Both the position numbers and the translations under genes were made by a program. A stretch of 64,000 bases of DNA. Source: Cannabis sativa. Its lineage: Eukaryota; Streptophyta; Magnoliopsida; Rosales; Cannabaceae. Shown here in pieces: positions 20,916-32,999 of this stretch. The notes beneath the pieces are model-generated. The model saw only the letters and a program-made list of their open reading frames with translations, did no database searches and was not told the DNA's origin. The stretch spans positions 25,169,501 to 25,233,500 of the forward strand of contig NC_083609.1 of assembly GCF_029168945.1 (NCBI RefSeq), in the 5' to 3' direction. The stretch's first letter is position 1. Each line of letters begins with the position of its first letter.

Positions 20916-22915
20916 CATTTAAAGAAAGAATATTATTTATTTTGTATTTTGTACTCAGCAGAAACCCCAGATCCTTTTTACAAGCGTTTAACATCGGTTT
21001 TGTGTGAGTGGATCGATTCCGGAGGATTGGAGGAGGACTTGAAGAATAAGGAAGAGTGGAATGAGTCGGTGCGAGAAAAGGGTTTGGAACTTCAAAATGT
21101 AATGTGTGATGTTATCAGAGTATGAGTATGGCTGCATTCTTTGATGGCTGTCGTTTGTTTTGTTAAATCACTTTTTGGGTTTTCTCAGATTTTGAACTTC
21201 ATGTTCAAGAGCCGTTCTTTACACAACTAAGAGGTAGTTTTGATTCCTTGTGGCTGTGAATGATGTTGCTTAGCTATGCAGTGGAATAAAACATTAAGGA
21301 GTTTTTTTCACTTCTTATCTTTGCAAGAATCACATTGTTCTAAAATATGACTCTCAATGTGACATGATGCTCTTCTGTAGTTGGCTTAAAGACAGTTGAA
21401 GGAAGGTATGCCGTGGGTGACTACAATCGGTAAGCGCTCTCACTATCCTTGTAAATTTATTTGAATTGGGAGTTCTATGTTTTTGTAGTTTCTATTATTT
21501 TCTATTTATGTTATTGTGAAGAAAATCATAACATCACTGATGGGTGCCCAAAATCACTAAAAAATTAGTGTAATGATTGGTTATTTGGTTCATTTGTTAA
21601 AATCAAAGGTGAGCCCTTAAAGTAACAAACCCAATCAGGTTTTCATTTGGATGTACCTGAGTTCATTTGGATGTCATGATCATTTTGCAGTGCATTTTGA
21701 CTTAAAAAACTGATTTTTCTTCTGTCTTTTTTGTAGTCAAACATTCAGAGGGCTGATATAGTCATCACAAGTAATTTTATCTTGGTTGAGATTAATTTAT
21801 TCAGCTTTGTTATCCAGATTCTTGAGCCTTAAAATCGTATTAAGTGGGAACGCTAACAAGTGTGTTTTTTTTTCCTCCATTGTTGGTTTCTGTTCTGTTC
21901 TAATATTTTTCTTCTTTGGGTGTCAGAATTGAATCGACATCTCTGATTCTCTTCAATAAATGTTTGTTGCTTGAGGTTCAGGTAATGTCTTATCTTGTGT
22001 AACACTGTCTTATTCCTTCTTCAAATCAAATCTGATCTAACTTCTTGATGACAGGAAGTTCGTAGATTTGCATCATTCTATGAGATGTTAGAAGCGGAAA
22101 GTCTTGCAAAAGTCTTCCCGGGAGTGAAAACCATTCAAGAAGGTATTATCTTGTATTTGAAGGTGGTTGCCAACTTTTCTAAGTTGCTATTATGATTATA
22201 TCTGCCTCTATTCAATGGTTAAAAGACACGATCCTTAAAAAAAGAAGACATGTTTGATAGCTGAAATAGGGATATAGAAAGAGTGATAAAATTAAGTGCA
22301 AATGATTTGCAAGTTGAACATGAAATTAACCTGGTATGGGATTCAGTAAATTTACATTGTCACATAGCACAAATTTCTTTTATAATTTGGTTGGAACTTT
22401 GAAAACTCATTACTCCAATGGCTCAAATTTTTACCAAATTTTTATTCGTCTATCAAAATTCCTACCAATCTAGTTTATTTTATAGGGAGAACATCTTGTT
22501 TCTATTGAAGAAGATGAAAAAAATACAATAGATGATTAGCAAACTCCTTTTTGTGAAAGTAATGTTATAGCCATTCATTATTAATATCCGGTGAAAACTT
22601 ATTAATAAGATGAATTATGCAAATTCTTGTAGGTGTCCAAGTTTACAAGAAGTTTTATAGTGAAAAGAAAGAACAACAACATGGCGTCCTTGCAATACAT
22701 GTTACGATGCCAGCATCACAGCTATACATTCCTTTGGCTTAGATACTCTCAGTGAGCAAACACTGCATTTCTGGTTAATGTAGGTTGGTTATGCAGAGCA
22801 AAGTTTATGCTATAATTTGTTCTAACTGCCAAAATTATCATTATTGAAACAGGAAATAAGTTGTGAGGGTATTGAAAGAGTATTGGGCGGTGCACATACT
22901 AGTGGAACAATTTGA
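20652..22915 (+). pseudogene. ASCH-domain gene, truncated or broken paralogue
   Basis: Exons match, in size and intron phase, the ASCH gene at 59912. Proposed exons: 20652-20796, 20959-about 21098/21105, 21189-21233, 21381-21429 (49 bp), 21927-21981 (55 bp), 22055-22142 (88 bp), 22633-22742. The last three full exons are exactly the lengths of their counterparts. Family motifs are clear: FELHVQEPFF, GLKTVEGR (core of the presumed RNA-binding ASCH fold), SLILFNKC, FYEMLEAESLAKVFPGVK, VQVYKKFYSE. Damage: TAG at 22740-22742, where the paralogue reads an Ala-Ser-Ile-Leu-Ser string; exon 3 lacks the first about 16 nt, so the simple splice shifts frame; exon 8 (22853-22915) is recognisable but ends in TGA, and exon 9 is not found. 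A shortened ASCH-only protein of about 210 residues is still possible if the donor at 21106 is used. Confidence 0.75.
20859..20914. repeat. (TTA)n microsatellite
   Basis: Uninterrupted trinucleotide run in the first intron of the ASCH paralogue. Confidence 0.95.
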
Positions 22916-23848
22916 AATGTACTTTCCCAAAAGCAATAGTTTCTACTACAAAGAGTCACTAAAATCAAAATAATCTTATCATCTTAACAAAAAATTAGAT
23001 AATGGGTTATACATCCATTTTTTATTCATGCTTTGCTTCTGGTCCATTGTTGTACAAGTATAGGTATCACTAATACTTTATCTATTGTTAGATAAGGGGT
23101 TATAAATTAGATAATGCTTTGCTTTGCCAAACAATTGGATATATGCGAATGCCACCTAAATCTTAAATAGTCACAATTAGCCTTGGCATTAATATAATCA
23201 TTAATCTACTTTTGACTGTGGTTCACTAACACCAATTACATGGCAAAACAGTACAAATGATCCTTGTCTTTTTTTTTCGTCAAACTGTTTTTTTTTTATA
23301 AGAAAATAATACTGTCAGTTGTTTTAAAATTATTTTTATATTTATCTATTTGTGATCATAGGCATAATATAGTAGTTTTTTTACACTCTTCTTCACAAAT
23401 CTCACAAAAAAGAGATGGAAGAATAACTCAGCACAGAGCAAGAAAAAAGGAAATTTCTCTCAAATCATCTTCTCAGTCTTTTTTCTATCCAATTATATTT
23501 TAAATTGTACAAGGACAAATTTTGAAACTCAAAGAGAAACTCGAGCTCAATAGTTTCGACATCATCTTTTTTAGAAGTTCACATAATTTAAGGAAGATTG
23601 TGTTATTCATAAATTTGGAATAATTCAGAGTTCAACCGATCAAAAACTTAATTTTTTATATAGATAATGAATTTATGTATAGAATTGACTATTTAAGGTA
23701 TTTTTATTTAAACTATTTCTCATTCTGAATGTAACATTTTCTGAACCATATTCAAATAGTATTCTAATTGCTAACCAAATTCTAACTTCTAACGTGGTTG
23801 GCATATGGTTAAAAAATTTAAAATAGTTATAATTTGCTTAGGAAAAAG
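22916..23848. other. intergenic, nothing recognised
   Basis: AT-rich sequence after the decayed exon 8. An open frame of 79 codons at 23264 is T-rich, low-complexity and unlike any family I know. The C-terminal ASCH-family exon (ARALAKHAHRS in the paralogue) was looked for and not seen. Confidence 0.45.
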
Positions 23849-24600
23849 TGTTGGGGTATCAACCCAAGTCCTACATCGGAAGAATAGGCAAGAGTTGCCT
23901 TGGATATAAGTGTTCTACCTACTCTATTAGTAGGAGGCCTTTTGGGAAGGTGCCCAAAAACAAAATTGTGAGGGCTTAGGCCCAAAACAGACAATATTAT
24001 ACTAATATGAGAGTCAAGGTGAGGTAGCCACCTGGCAAGGTGGAAGAACGAGACTCAATAAGTGGTATCAGAGCTAAAAGTTTAGGAGCACTTGGATAGT
24101 GGGCTAGATTTGCGACGTGTGGGAGAAGCCCTCAATGTAATGACCTCACGATTGAAGATTTATCTGGTGTCTTGTATCGAAAGTCTACCTGATATTGTAG
24201 TCGTTAGGCAGTGTGTCCCAGTGATGATTACGGCAGTACAAAGGTCGGTGTTAAGACCTGTGTCGAAAGTCCTGCTGACAAAGGTGATGATGGTCACGTG
24301 GTGAGTTCTATTAGTGATAGTGGCGGCATAAGGTGGTTTCGCTGGAGGAGAGGCCATGAGTATGTGGTCCTTGATTTGAAGGGAGGATTGTTAGGGTATC
24401 AATCCAAGTCCCACATCAGAAGAATAGACAATAGTTGTCTTGGATATAAGTGTTCCACCTACTCCATTAGTATGAGGTCTTTTGGGAAGGTACCCAAAAA
24501 TAAAACCGTGAGGGCTTAGGCCCAAAACGGACATATCATACTAATGTAAGAGTCAATGTGAGATAGCAACCCGATCAAGTAGAAGAACGGGGCCCAACGA
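23849..24600 (+). mobile_element. TRIM-like miniature LTR retrotransposon
   Basis: Two direct repeats of about 212 bp (23849-24060 and 24389-24600) flank a 326-bp interior. Both repeats carry AAGTCCYACATCRGAAGAATAG, GGATATAAGTGTTC and GTGAGGGCTTAGGCCCAAAAC. Directly after the left repeat lies TGGTATCAGAGCT (24063), a tRNA-Met primer-binding site. GAAGGGAGGAT precedes the right repeat as polypurine tract. The interior has no credible protein. The repeats differ at roughly one base in ten, so the copy is old. No clean target duplication was found. Size, LTR length and lack of coding fit the TRIM class. Confidence 0.8.
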
Positions 24601-25868
24601 AAACTTACCAAAATGCTTAAAAGATAAACTCTAATTGCCATCTTATTTGCACCCTCAATTAGGGTGGCTATGTAAAAATACAACTTAATTGAATTACTTC
24701 TAATATTTATTTTTAAAACCTTTTTATTGGTATTATAATGTATTTATTATAGCTACATTTTTTTTTCTTTTTTGAATAAGATGACTAAAAATTTTATTTA
24801 TGAGAAATCATAAAAATATGTTGGTCATCTTAATACAAGGAAGGAAATAATTGCAACAAAGTAATTTTATTTACTATGTGTATTGTATATTTAGTGAAGT
24901 AAAATACAACAAAACTAAATATACACTCGAAAAGATGGATAAGAAGGATTTCAAATTCTTAAAAACAATCTCATAAAGGAAGAGGAGAATAAAATTATTT
25001 CAAGTGTCAAATTTATGAATTAAAAAAGAGAAAGCTTTTAGAAAAAAAATATCTTCTAAAACTTTAAGATTAGAAGAGAGAAGTACAACATCTCTTGAAG
25101 TAGAGCAAATTGAAATAGAGATTTGACATTGCAGTGAAGCAAAATAACAATATATATGTATTAATAATCTCACTATGTTCACATAAAATAATTTAGAGAC
25201 TCTAAAAAAAATTATCTATATAAAATATATTACTTTGAGCATTGATTATACAAATAATTAAATACTCATAACTTCAATAACTTTTAATATCAATAACTAA
25301 TAATTCCAATTTTTTTGAATAATTGTATGTATAATACTTAGATGAACTGTTGTAATTTTTAAAAAATAACATAAAAAATAATAAAAAAATGCTTGTTGCT
25401 TCTCAAGCAGTTGGGAGGCAGAGCAAGATTGTTTCCCCGAAAGGTTCAATTGGCGGCAATGACCAATCAAGTTTTAAATTAATTTGTTTAAATCATTCAA
25501 TAATAAATAATAATTAATAAATAGTATGTGACTAAAACAATTATAAATGAATAGCAAAACTCCAGGAAGAACACAATTAGAATTATTCAACCAAATCTAA
25601 ATAGCATTAATGTGTGAATTTGCCATTTTCTCTTCAACCAAACTTGGAATGAAACCTAGATACAATAGGCATAGGGACAAATGTCTGACAATCTTTACTC
25701 CTTGTACTAAGATACTAATATCATTATTTAGAAAAATGATTGTTGGATATCATTACTTTCTAACACCTTATGTCTCACGATTGGTAAGCAATATTACTTA
25801 AAAATTATTTTCTCAAGTTATATGAGATCCTATACTTAATTACATCAATAACACTATAACATCGTGAA
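24601..25868. other. intergenic, nothing recognised
   Basis: AT-rich sequence with short low-complexity open frames only. No motif of a known family seen on either strand. Confidence 0.45.
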
Positions 25869-26052
25869 TATTAGAGGGTATTAGTTGTGTTTCTCAGTCA
25901 ATTATGTTTGTTATTAGGCAGTTAGTCTTGGTTGTTAGGTTTGTTATTTTTCCTATTCCTAGTTGTAACTAACTCTATGTGAGTTAGGTGTATAAATACC
26001 TATTTTTCTTATCATAACAAATCAATAATATAACTTTTCATATTGTTTACTC
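25869..26052 (+). repeat. 5' LTR of element 3
   Basis: About 184 bp. It shares GTATTAGTTGTGTTTCTCAG and the following 130 bp with the right copy, at roughly 95-97 % identity by eye. TATA box TATAAATAC at 25991-25999. Confidence 0.85.
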
Positions 26053-26124
26053 TGTAATATGGTATCAGACATTTAAACCTTCTTCTTCTTTCTCTCGACC
26101 AAGTTTTCGCACCATTGATTCACC

Positions 26125-26550
26125 ATGGTCAGAACACGGGCTTCTGGTTCAAGACATTCCGGCCGAACTCCTCCGCCGCATACTTCCTCTTCGATTCCAG
26201 ATGCTCCATCGATTGAAACACCCATCGTTCCTCCAGCTACAACTCATCTTGGAGAATCTTTTCTACAGAATCCTCCCCCTGTTCATCGCACTGCGCACGA
26301 AGACAGCTCCAGCCCCTATTACCGCAGCTTCGGTGATCACTCTGGGTTGATCTTGGTCACTCTGCCTCTATCCGATCACAACTTTTAACCATGGCATCGT
26401 GATTTTGAGTTATCCATAAGTGCCAGAAAAAAGACTGCCTTTCTTAAAGGCACTCTTCCTTCTCCACCTGAAATAGATTTCCTTCACAACCATTGGACTT
26501 GCTGCAACCAGATGGTCATGTCCTGGATCCTCCATTCATCAATCTTTTTA
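26125..26550 (+). pseudogene. element 3 gag, N-terminal part
   Basis: The frame begins MVRTRASGSRHSGR at 26125 and runs through the conserved Copia gag start: SSPYYRSFGDHSGLILVTLP, then (past a TAA at 26386-26388) KTAFLKGTLPSPP and QMVMSWILHSS. Here it breaks off at the junction with a truncated LTR. About 45-50 residues expected before the next gag block (YITKLKCMWDE at 38098) are absent from the window, so a deletion accompanies the insertion. Confidence 0.8.
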
Positions 26551-26583
26551 AGTGTGAGCCATCACTATCTATTTATAGGTAAC

Positions 26584-28465
26584 TGTTGGGTTTTGTGCCC
26601 TAAATAAAACTCATTTCAATATAATCAGATTTACTTATTAATAAAGATCAGAAATAACATTTTATGTTGCATGGTTCACATGATTTATTTAATGATTATA
26701 TATATAATGTATGAATTCTATTTAAGTCTAGAACATATGAATTTGTTAATGATTATAGTGTTGTCAGCACAGTGGAATATAATCTTAATTATATGTTCGA
26801 AAGTTTATTCCCTGATTTGTCAGTTCACTGGATTTAGACTGACATGATAATCAGCGATAGGTATTCTTACACCTTGGATAAGTGTTATGTCCTTTCCAGG
26901 GCATTGGCAAAGTTTACCAGTATCGGATGTATGGAGTATACATCGGAAGGGACCAATATTGAACATTGATTAGATATATTAAAATTTACCGTAATATCTA
27001 TTCAATTCAATATCACCTGTTGATCCTAGATCAAATGATCTTAATCCTGATATGGTTAGGTTCGATCTCAAGAGTATTATACATGTTCTTTGATTTTTTA
27101 GTTAAGCTTACTTTCTGGTCAGGGTGATACGTACATTTTGGAAACATGATAGTATAATTGAGTGGGAGCGCTAACATAAATATGGAGTCTATAACTTCTA
27201 TAGGAATTTAGAAGTGAAACGATGATATCCTTCGAGCTTGGCTAAACAGAGATTAATGGTTGAGATCTCATTTCACTTTGCTGAAATATCATTTATACAG
27301 AGCTAAGTGTTTTAAGGATAAAATACATTGAAGGTGTAACGGTAATTTAGTTCCTATTCAATGTAGATCATCTATTAGAGGGTCATTGATCAAATTAGGA
27401 TTATAACAATGGATAATCAATAGCGTATCTATATCGTGGAACATATAGAGCGTTCTATATGACTGAGAGTGCAATTCCAAGTTCTAAGTGTGGATTCAAT
27501 AAGGAATTAATAAGTTAGGGAATTTACTTGGTAAATTCGGTTCGGCTTATTGGAAGCTCGATCATATAGGCCCATGGTCCCCATACTAGTTGAGACCATA
27601 CTGCTTGTAAGACTCAATTAATTGATTTTAATTAATCAATTATAATTCTAAAGTTAGACTATGTCTACTTTATGAATTTTCACTAAGCAAGGGCAAAATT
27701 GTAAGAAAAGAGATTCTAAGTTTTATTTATTAATTAAGAGACTTTATATGTCTAATTAATAAATATATTAAATGACAATATTATTTAATAATTATTTTTT
27801 AGTTATTAATTAATTAGAATTGGCATTTATATGGTTGAATTTGAAAATTGGCGTTTTTGAGAAAATGAGATGCAGAAATGATAAAACAGCAAAATTGCAT
27901 AAGTGAGGCCCATTATCCAAAGCCCATGGTCGGCCACACTTAAATGGATTTTATCACTTATTTTTTCATTATTTTAATGCCAAATAATTCTAACCTAAAC
28001 CTAGGTGGTTACCTATAAATAGATAGTGATGACTCTCATTTACACTTAACTTTTGTGAACTTTGTGAGATGAAATTTGAGCCTCCTATTCTTTCTCTATA
28101 GTTGCCACTTCCCTTCTCTTTTCCTCTTCAATTTCGAACCTTTAGTGAATGAGTGAGTGCCCACACACATCAAGTGGTATCTCAATCATAGTGTGGAAGA
28201 TTGTGAAGAATCCAATCAATAAGAAGGAGAATCAGCATCAAAGGAAGGAGAGAAAGATATCCAGGTTCAGATCTTGTGATGCTCTGCTACAGAAAGGAAT
28301 CAAGGGCTAGAGATCTGAACGGAAGGAGTCATTATATTCTGTTGCACCCAATGTAAGGTTTCCTAAACTTTATATGTGTTTATTTCATTATTTTAGAATT
28401 CATATTAGGATGTTAATGAAACATACATGGTGGTTAATCTAGATCCTGGTAAAATATTTCCAACA
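26584..28465 (+). repeat. 5' LTR of element 2
   Basis: Begins TGTTGGGTTTTGTG, ends ATTTCCAACA. TATA box CTATAAATAG at 28013-28022. Confidence 0.95.
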
Positions 28466-28467
28466 AC

Positions 28468-28484
28468 TGGCCTCAGAGCCATGG
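28468..28484 (+). other. primer-binding site of element 2
   Basis: TGGCCTCAGAGCCATGG, two bases after the 5' LTR; a variant of the tRNA-iMet site, shared with element 1. Confidence 0.75.
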
Positions 28485-28739
28485 TAATGATTTACTTTCA
28501 TGAAATATGAATTAAAACGATGCTATGTGTTGATTTGGATGGTTTCATGTTGATCTGTGTGTTATTTGATGATTAATTGATGCTTGTGAAATTTTGTGAA
28601 AAATAATTGATTTTTTGTTTCTGGAATTATTTTTCTTGGATAGTTTGGAAAAATTAAGCAATTTACTTTTTTTACAGAACTCAATTTCGATTTTATTTGA
28701 ATTAGTTATGAATTTTTAAAAATCGAAAATATCAAGGTT

Positions 28740-28966
28740 GCATCAAACCCACACGCGCGCGGATCTCCTGATTTCCTCGGATGCGTGTGCATTGAGAAAC
28801 GCCTTGTCCGAGATTTCTGGGTCAGGACAGGCGACGGTGTCTGAAAATGGCCCCATGCGTGCGCAGAATGGCTGCTTGCAGCCTCCAGCCCCGAGAAATC
28901 TCGGCCACGATGCCCCTCGAGCGCGCGCGGACAGTATGCAATGCATACTGTCCGTACCACTTGCAA
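28740..28966 (+). other. GC-rich island with hairpin in the element 2 leader
   Basis: About 220 bp of clearly GC-rich sequence (repeated CGCGCG) in an otherwise AT-rich leader. It ends in a perfect inverted repeat with 13-bp arms and a single central A (28928-28954, CGGACAGTATGCA and its complement). Element 1 has only a short counterpart near 8530-8570. Overlapping frames of 67-110 codons here occur on both strands and look like by-products of GC content. Confidence 0.75.
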
Positions 28967-28989
28967 ATTTTTTTGTTTTCTTCGATTTT

Positions 28990-31850
28990 TCATGCTATTT
29001 CATGGAATTAACTTCTGATTTTTTGTGTAGTTTTGTAATTAGATATTTACTATTCCTATTTCAATTATAATTATCAGAATTAAATTAATTAGATTTTTTA
29101 AAATTAATTTATGATATTAGTGTAATTTGAACTTGAAAATAGCTAAATATCTATTTTTTGCTTAATTATCTATCTTATTTTTTAAATTTGATCATTTTAT
29201 CTTATTTTTAAATTTAAGGTCAAATATTAAATTTTTTTTAAATTATTATTTTTTTAAAAAAATTATTTGACCTTATTTAAATTTAAAATAAGATTACTAT
29301 AATCATGATATTTTAAATAGAAATAAGATATTTTGTTAACTTTTAGATTTTGTTATTTTTTTATTTAAATTAAATTATAAAATCGGAATGATATTTATTA
29401 TCATTCTATTTTATTGAATATTTAATTTATAAAATAACATGAAAATTTAAAAGATGGTTAGCAAATTTTTGAAATGATATTTAGGTTAGTTGAAACCTAA
29501 TTTTTCAAAATTGTAGGTTTAATTTTAATTTTTTTTTATTATTTATTTAAATTTATTTTTAAAAACTGAAAATATATTTTTTTTTTATTATTTAATTATT
29601 TTCGAAACTTTATTTAATAAATTAATTAATTTAAAATTAAATAAATCCTACATCCAACTATCCAATTCAACTTGTTGCAGGAGTATGTGTTTTAGCTTAT
29701 TTGTAAGTTTTATAAAACCTATTATTGCTTGATCTAAATTGCCATGGTTAACTTGTTGACAGATCCAATAATCTAATTTTAACCCATGGTTCAATTGTCA
29801 ATAGGTCAAGTAAATAATTTGTAACGGGTCAATTTTACATTCTTCTTTCATCTGTGTATGACCTAGTAACATGATAGGATCCATCCAAATCCGTGTGCCT
29901 GTGTGAGCCTATATGTTTACTTTATGTTTAGATGCATATAGGTTGTTGCTAAATAAAATGTCACACCATGATAGATTTTATTTAGGCCCATTTAGTTTTT
30001 GGGCCTATTCAATTAATAACAGTTGTTCATTTTAAGGTTAAATTCCTCTCTTTTGGGCCTTGTGTGAGAGTTGGGGGCCAATAGAAGTGGGTACGACATA
30101 CTGAACCCAGCTCCCCCTCACATGAACTACCCCAATTGTGAAGGCCCATTTGCCTGATTTGGACAACTGTACTAGGTTAATTAAATTAGTTTAACCTAAT
30201 AAAATTGATTAGCAACATAATTAACTTTTAAAATATATGAAATTTATTTTCATTTTAATATTTTAAAGTTAATTTTAAGAAAAACACTCTTAGTTTAAGA
30301 TATTATTTCTAGGTAAACTACTTGTATTTTTCTTGTATTTAATTAAATATTGAATTATAACTAACTAGATTCTTTCTGAAGCTTATTTTAATTATTTCAT
30401 TAAATATTCCTATTTAAGTTGTAAATTAGTTATTTCTACCTATTTTATTTATCAACTTAAATTTGAATATCTTTTGAATTTCAAAATTAAGTTGAGGAAT
30501 TCTAGGAATTGGTTATTGAAGATTCTTAAGATATTTTTTAAGTTGATTTTAAACTTAAAATGAAATATTCTAAAATTAGGTAGTTACCACTTAATTTTGA
30601 TATTTAATTAAATTTTATTTGGAAAATTTTAAGCTGCTTATTTTAGATTCTTTCTATAAAAACTTAAATTAGATATTTTCCAAATCTTGAAAAGATACTT
30701 AGTTAAATTGAGATATTTTCTAGATAGTTATTTCTATACTAGTTATTTTTCTAATATTAAATTAAGAAAATATTTTAGACTGTAAAATTAATTGTTTAAT
30801 AATTAATTTTGGTACAATCTAAGTTAAGTATATTCTCCTAAGTATTAAACTAGAATTAATAATTAAGTCTCCTCTATACTTAATTATTTATTTCTTGAAT
30901 TTAATACGTTTAATTAAATTGAAAATTAAATATCTAAGTTGATTTTCATCATGATACTTAAATATTATTATTTTCATGATATTTAATTAAATAGAAAATT
31001 ATTTTAAGTTCGAAATCTTATTTCAGAATAACTTAAATTTGAATAATTTTCAAAATATATTTTATTTTATTTTATTAATCTTCTTCCCACAATTTCGAAA
31101 TTGCATCACTTTGATGCAGAAATTTTGAATTTTATTTGAAAAATAGATTAAAGTTGAAAATTATTTATTTTAATTTTGGACCAACTTAAATCAATGATTT
31201 TTTCATTTAATGATTATTAAAATAAATTCACTAAAATATATTATTATTAGAAAATGAATTAATTAGTCAATGAAAGTCTAGATAGATATTATCTATTTTG
31301 CTTGAAGTATTTTTCTCGTGATATTTAATTAAATAGAAATTTATATTTAAGTTGATTCTTAATCATGATACTTAAATATTTGAAATTTTTTCTTAAATAT
31401 TTAAATAAATAGGAAAATTATATTTTTGTTAAAAATTAATTTTTATTAATTAATTTTGGGCCAACATAAAATTAGAATAATTTTTCAGGATTTATTTTTA
31501 TTTTATTTTAAAGCATTTTTCGAAAATTGTATTCTTAAATACTTCAATTTTCGAAATGCAATATATATTTATAGAAAATTAAATTTGAGTTGTAAGTTAA
31601 TTTAAATTAATTTTGAAACAACTTAAATTGAATATTTTTCTAAATATTTATTGGAAATTATTACTAAGATGGAAATAATTCATCTTATTTTCATATCCAT
31701 CTAAGTATAATTTACAAATATTAAATTAAAATTTATATTTAGAATTTTTCATTCTAAATTGGAAATTTTAATTAAATAAATATATATTTAAAATAAATTA
31801 ATTAAAATAAATATTAGAAGAAAATACACTTTAAATAATGAGCTTTATTA
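28990..31850 (+). other. AT-rich non-coding leader of element 2
   Basis: About 2.9 kb, very AT-rich, no credible open frame or gag motif. It is collinear with 5700-8400 of element 1 (inverted). Confidence 0.7.
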
Positions 31851-32064
31851 TTAGGACATTCGATCTCCATTGTTGGTTCTACATAGTTCTTGTTTTAGTG
31901 AGTAATCCTCCCTAATAGAGGAACGTTCATTAGCAATTTAACGTCGTCGAATCTCAAAAGATAATATTATTTGTAAGTGTTTTATATAGTATTGATCACC
32001 CTAATGGTGGCGACTGTATTTGACTTACAAAAGTATGAAACAATGGTGGAAGCTCATAAGATAG

Positions 32065-32600
32065 AATAGCCTTGACTCTCGCCTAAACGGCACAACGCTG
32101 GATTCCAATCTTGATCGAATAAAAGGTTGCTAGAATGTTTATCATTTTAGATGAGCTGACAACTCTATTCAATGGATGGTATCACTGACTCTCGCCTAAA
32201 CGGGACACTGATATCAGTTTGTTGAAGACCTTGGAAATTATTTAGGATTGCATGTTTTAGTATTTTCACTTGTCATTCCTACTTGCTATATTTTAATAAT
32301 TTCTGAATTGTGTATGAATTTATATTGAACCGTGTTATTTTCTGTTATTAAATTGTAGTTTAATTTCGAATCTTCATTGTTGGTCTAACTTGGTTTGTTG
32401 TTCTAATGGGACAAATCCCTAATGGATTGTCAACCATTAGACAAACATAATAGTGTTAGATCTCGAAAGATAAATATTGTAAATGCAACATCTAGCTGTT
32501 CACCAATTGATGACACCTTAGACTAGTATTTACAATATGAAATAAGAAGATTGTATAAATAAGATTACTTTGACTCTCGCTAATCGGAGCATCGTTGGAT
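32065..32600 (+). repeat. conserved CTCTCGCCTAAACGG motif repeats, element 2
   Basis: TTGACTCTCGCCTAAACGGC near 32072, TGACTCTCGCCTAAACGGGA near 32189 and the weaker TTTGACTCTCGCTAATCGGA near 32568. Same order and spacing as in element 1 (4990-5550). Confidence 0.6.
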
Positions 32601-32999
32601 TCTTATTTAAATACGAAATTATCCTAATTCCTCTTAGCTTATTCATTTCGAATTAGCTCAATAACATATCATTGGATGAATGGTCTATAAATCATTTTAT
32701 GTCATTCTATATTTTCTCTTAAGAAATTAAATGACGCATATGATTATATTCCTGAAATTCTATCCCGAATCGATATAAATCCTCAATCTTAAAAATCTCC
32801 TACTTGTATGGGCAAATCAGACTTAGAGTTAGATTAGTAGTGGTGGTCCAAGAAAGAATCACTCATTATACAGTTACACTTTCACCAGTGTTTAATAACC
32901 ATTTTCTATCAATGGATTCAAACTGTATGTTAGTATGGAATTTGAGTTTAGTATTCTGTGACCAGGATCCACTTGCACTATTCTAAGAACTCTTTAATG

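Noticed and set aside
20694..20918. Minus-strand frame with a poly-Ile run, and similar frames at 59208-59480
   Set aside because: Produced by the TTA microsatellites.
24092..24519. Two overlapping frames of 70 and 102 codons in the TRIM
   Set aside because: They run across the interior into the LTR, have no family motif, and TRIMs are non-coding.
28706..29070. Three overlapping open frames on both strands in the GC-rich island
   Set aside because: High GC lowers stop frequency; none resembles a protein family and they lie in a retroelement leader.
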